A stretch of DNA of 8,667 bases from an uncultured Acinetobacter sp. (GTDB lineage: Bacteria > Pseudomonadota > Gammaproteobacteria > Pseudomonadales > Moraxellaceae): NCBI GenBank assembly GCA_900766635.1, contig CAAFWA010000205.1, forward strand, positions 1 to 8,667, in the 5' to 3' direction. A program made the position numbers and the translations under genes. Under the pieces are notes generated by a model. It was given only the letters and a program-made list of their open reading frames with translations. It searched no databases and was not told where the DNA came from. Of the stretch, positions 6,740 to 8,667 are shown piece after piece. Each line of letters opens with the position of its first letter. The stretch's first letter is position 1.

Positions 6740-8032
6740 TTATTTTTTGAGGCGATCCATCAAAATACATACAACAAGCACGACAACAGACGGTAGTAAC
6801 CATGCGAGATTTTGCGCACTTAAAGGCAGGTCTGTAAGAATGGTGGGCAGCACGTCGCTTAAACCTGCGACTTTTAAACCATCAATAATGCCAAAAAATA
6901 AGGCGACTGCGGTGACAGGTGCAACCACACGACGAGGTTGTTTAAACAAGCCCCAACAAAAGCTCAGTAAAATCACGCTAATTGCAGGTGGATAGATGGC
7001 ACTTAATACCGGTACAGATACGCTAATCAATTTAGTTAGGCCTAGATTTGAAATCACAAAAGCAAATCCAACTAAAATAAACACCCAAAATTTGTAGCCA
7101 ATTTTGGTGATTTGTGAGAAATATTCAGCACAGGCACAGGTTAAACCAATCGCAGTGACCATACAGGCAATAAAAATCATTGCACCTAAGAAGATTGAAC
7201 CTAAATCACCAAAAGCGTGTTGTACATAGGCATGTAAAATGATGGCGCCATTACTTGCATTGGCTGCAATACTGTGGCTGCTTAAACCAAGTTTAAATAA
7301 GCTCAGATAAACGAGTGTTAAACCTACACCTGAAATTAAGCCTGCGATCACTGCATATTTGGTGATCAGTCTTTTGTTGGTGACACCACGTGAGCGGATA
7401 GCATTAATAATCACAATACCAAATACTAGCGCACCTAAGGTATCCATGGTTAAGTAACCATTCACAAAACCCTCAGAGATGGGACTATGTACATAATTGT
7501 CTGTTGGGGCAGCAATAAATTGTGCAGGAATAAATACAGCACTTAAGCCTAAAATTAGCAGAGATAAGATTTTAAGGGGTGACAGGACATAGCCTACGGT
7601 ATCTAAAATTTTACTTGGATATAACGCAATTAAAGTGACCAAGCTAAAGTAAATAGCGCTATAGACCAATAAACTTGAGGCTGAGGTGCCAAAGTACGAT
7701 GAAAAACCAATTTCATAGGATACGGTCGCGGTACGTGGTGTAGCAAACAAAGGGCCGACTGCCAAATAACACACAATGGTCAGCACTAAACTTGCCACCT
7801 TACCTAAAGGCGAACTTAAAAGCTGAATGGAACCTTCAACACGTGATAATGCAATAATGGTGATGACAGGTAGACCGACTGCAGTGATGAGAAAACCAAA
7901 AGCCGCCAACCAAACGTGATCACCGGCTTGTTGAGCAACGATGGGAGGGAAAATAATATTGCCGGCACCAATAAACAAGGCAAAGGTCATAAAGCCTAAA
8001 GCAATCATGTCCCGAGTGCGTAAGTTTGTCAT
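6740..8032 (-). CDS. brnQ: Branched-chain amino acid transport system II carrier protein (LIVCS family)
   Basis: BrnQ imports leucine, isoleucine and valine together with a cation across the inner membrane. The 430-residue protein has the length of E. coli BrnQ (about 439) and about 12 hydrophobic segments. Family hallmarks are GAGNIIFPP at 22-30, AVGPLFATPRTATVSYE at 91-107, GFVNGYLTMDTLGALVFGIV in the middle, and the ACMVTAIGLTCACAE block. The chosen ATG at 8032 gives MTNLRTRDMIALGF, which lines up with the start of known BrnQ proteins. No purine-rich ribosome binding site precedes it. The bases just upstream on the coding strand read CTCTCCCTTT, which is unusual for this window. It is transcribed alone and divergently from map, and a 17-bp palindrome lies in its upstream region. 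Confidence 0.96.
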   Translation of the reverse strand: MTNLRTRDMIALGFMTFALFIGAGNIIFPPIVAQQAGDHVWLAAFGFLITAVGLPVITIIALSRVEGSIQLLSSPLGKVASLVLTIVCYLAVGPLFATPRTATVSYEIGFSSYFGTSASSLLVYSAIYFSLVTLIALYPSKILDTVGYVLSPLKILSLLILGLSAVFIPAQFIAAPTDNYVHSPISEGFVNGYLTMDTLGALVFGIVIINAIRSRGVTNKRLITKYAVIAGLISGVGLTLVYLSLFKLGLSSHSIAANASNGAIILHAYVQHAFGDLGSIFLGAMIFIACMVTAIGLTCACAEYFSQITKIGYKFWVFILVGFAFVISNLGLTKLISVSVPVLSAIYPPAISVILLSFCWGLFKQPRRVVAPVTAVALFFGIIDGLKVAGLSDVLPTILTDLPLSAQNLAWLLPSVVVLVVCILMDRLKK

Positions 8033-8100
8033 AAAGGGAGAGTAAAAATCTAAAAAGGAAGCGATTCTAGAACAAACTTGGCTATTTTTGTGGTTAATTT

Positions 8101-8128
8101 TATATCAATTATCAGAACTTCTGATATA
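8101..8128. promoter_or_regulatory. Palindromic operator candidate upstream of brnQ
   Basis: A perfect 17-bp palindrome, TATCAGAA-C-TTCTGATA, lies at 8110-8126. It is nested within a second inverted repeat, TATATCA (8101-8107) with TGATATA (8122-8128). On the minus strand the -10-like boxes GATAAT and TATAAA lie in and next to it, so a protein bound here would block or steer brnQ transcription. The regulator is unknown. Confidence 0.5.
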
Positions 8129-8311
8129 AGAAACGTCCACTGTTTTTAAATTGATGTGTTTTGTTTAATTTATAAATTTGATTCAAGAGAATAAAATTAA
8201 AAAAAGTCTGTTTTTAATAAAAAATGCAGAGTAGAAGGCTGTGTAAAAAGCGATGAATCAAGTGTTTAATAATTCATCACGGATCGTTTTTAATGCCTGA
8301 ATCTTAAACGC

Positions 8312-8354
8312 TTAACCGCCTGGTTATGCAGTGTATAAAAAAAAGGACTATACT
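8312..8354 (+). promoter_or_regulatory. Candidate promoter of map
   Basis: TTAACC (8312-8317) and TATAAA (8334-8339) are separated by 16 bp, and a second -10-like box, TATACT, lies at 8349-8354. The dyad TAACC-GCCT-GGTTA (8313-8326) overlaps the -35 position. The leader would be about 25 to 40 bases. Confidence 0.45.
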
Positions 8355-8383
8355 CACAGCACGCTACAAGAGGACAAGAATTG

Positions 8384-8667
8384 ATGCGCGCGCCTGCTAT
8401 AACACTTAAAAATGAACAAGACTTAGAACATTTACGTATTTCTGGCCGTTTGGCTGCACAAGTTTTACAAATGATTGGCCCTTATGTGAAGCCTGGGGTG
8501 AGTACAGAATATTTAGATGATCTCTGTTATGACTTTATTGTCAATACGCTTAAAGTGACGCCTGCCAATATTGGCTACTATGGTTATACCAAAACCACCT
8601 GTATTTCACCCAATCAAGTGGTCTGTCATGGCATTCCTGCGCCAAATGTTATCTTGCAAGATGGCGA
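8384..8667 (+). CDS. map: Methionine aminopeptidase type I, N-terminal part, cut by the window edge
   Basis: The enzyme removes the initiator methionine from new proteins with small second residues, using two metal ions. The visible 94 residues match the N-terminal third of E. coli Map. Blocks seen are RISGRLAAQVLQMIGPYVKPGVST-like sequence at 18-41, the GYYGYTKTTCIS segment at 64-75, and NQVVCHGIP at 77-85, where H82 corresponds to the active-site His79. The metal ligands lie beyond the window edge. The ATG at 8384 is preceded by AGGA at 8371-8374, nine bases away; an in-frame TTG sits immediately before it but is less likely. In E. coli map lies beside rpsB, whereas here it is divergent from brnQ, so it may be one of several map copies. 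That last point is inference. Confidence 0.93.
   Translation, partial: MRAPAITLKNEQDLEHLRISGRLAAQVLQMIGPYVKPGVSTEYLDDLCYDFIVNTLKVTPANIGYYGYTKTTCISPNQVVCHGIPAPNVILQDG

Larger units (their letters stand above)
8033..8383. other. Divergent brnQ-map intergenic region (351 bp)
   Basis: No gene is supported here. Besides the brnQ palindrome and the map promoter candidate, it has the inverted repeat GATGAAT (8252-8258) with ATTCATC (8272-8278) around a 13-base loop. There is also the 9-bp palindrome TTGATTCAA at 8178-8186. The stretch from about 8141 to 8230 is very AT-rich, with no further clear signal. Confidence 0.5.

Noticed and set aside
6747..6995. 82-residue plus-strand frame opposite the end of brnQ
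   Set aside because: It is antisense to well-conserved BrnQ coding sequence and resembles no known protein.
8252..8278. GATGAAT/ATTCATC hairpin as a terminator in the brnQ-map gap
   Set aside because: No T tract on either strand and no gene ends nearby, since both genes point away; at most a weak regulatory dyad.

Overview
The window looks like chromosomal core sequence from a low-GC gammaproteobacterium of the family Moraxellaceae, most likely the genus Acinetobacter. This is inferred from protein resemblance (malate synthase G, BrnQ, TerC-CBS, ZapE, MetAP), the AT-rich codon use and intergenic regions, and the compact single-gene layout. No database search was possible. There are no insertion sequences, phage genes, tRNA or rRNA genes, or CRISPR arrays.

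Layout, left to right. (1) Bases 1-571 hold the 3' part of zapE, a cell-division AAA+ ATPase, closed by a UUCG-loop terminator. (2) A 273-bp gap with two dyad symmetries leads into glcB (845-3010), a complete malate synthase G for the glyoxylate bypass, with its own UUCG-loop terminator. (3) An SRAP/HMCES-YedK-type abasic-site DNA-protein crosslinking protein (3170-3832) converges on a MarR-family regulator (3838-4302, minus) with only 5 bp between stop codons. A long hairpin inside the end of the SRAP gene can terminate marR transcription. (4) A 421-bp AT-rich intergenic region separates marR from a divergent TerC-CBS-CorC membrane protein (4724-6247). It carries a good marR promoter with an overlapping inverted repeat and a series of alternating GGTCT/AGACC elements. 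(5) A shared bidirectional UUCG-loop terminator separates terC from a convergent 75-residue two-helix membrane protein of unknown function (6287-6514, minus). (6) brnQ (6740-8032, minus) encodes a branched-chain amino acid:cation symporter. (7) A 351-bp divergent region with a 17-bp palindrome precedes map (type I methionine aminopeptidase), which runs off the right edge.

The genes appear to be independent transcription units rather than one pathway. The themes are C2 carbon use (glcB), DNA repair (SRAP), envelope or metal homeostasis (terC, perhaps under the adjacent MarR protein), amino-acid uptake (brnQ) and protein maturation (map). I see no convincing undescribed multi-gene system. The parts most worth a second look are regulatory: the marR-terC intergenic region, the brnQ upstream palindrome, the hairpin between SRAP and marR, and the small membrane protein. 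The diverged SRAP active-site surroundings are a further point of interest.
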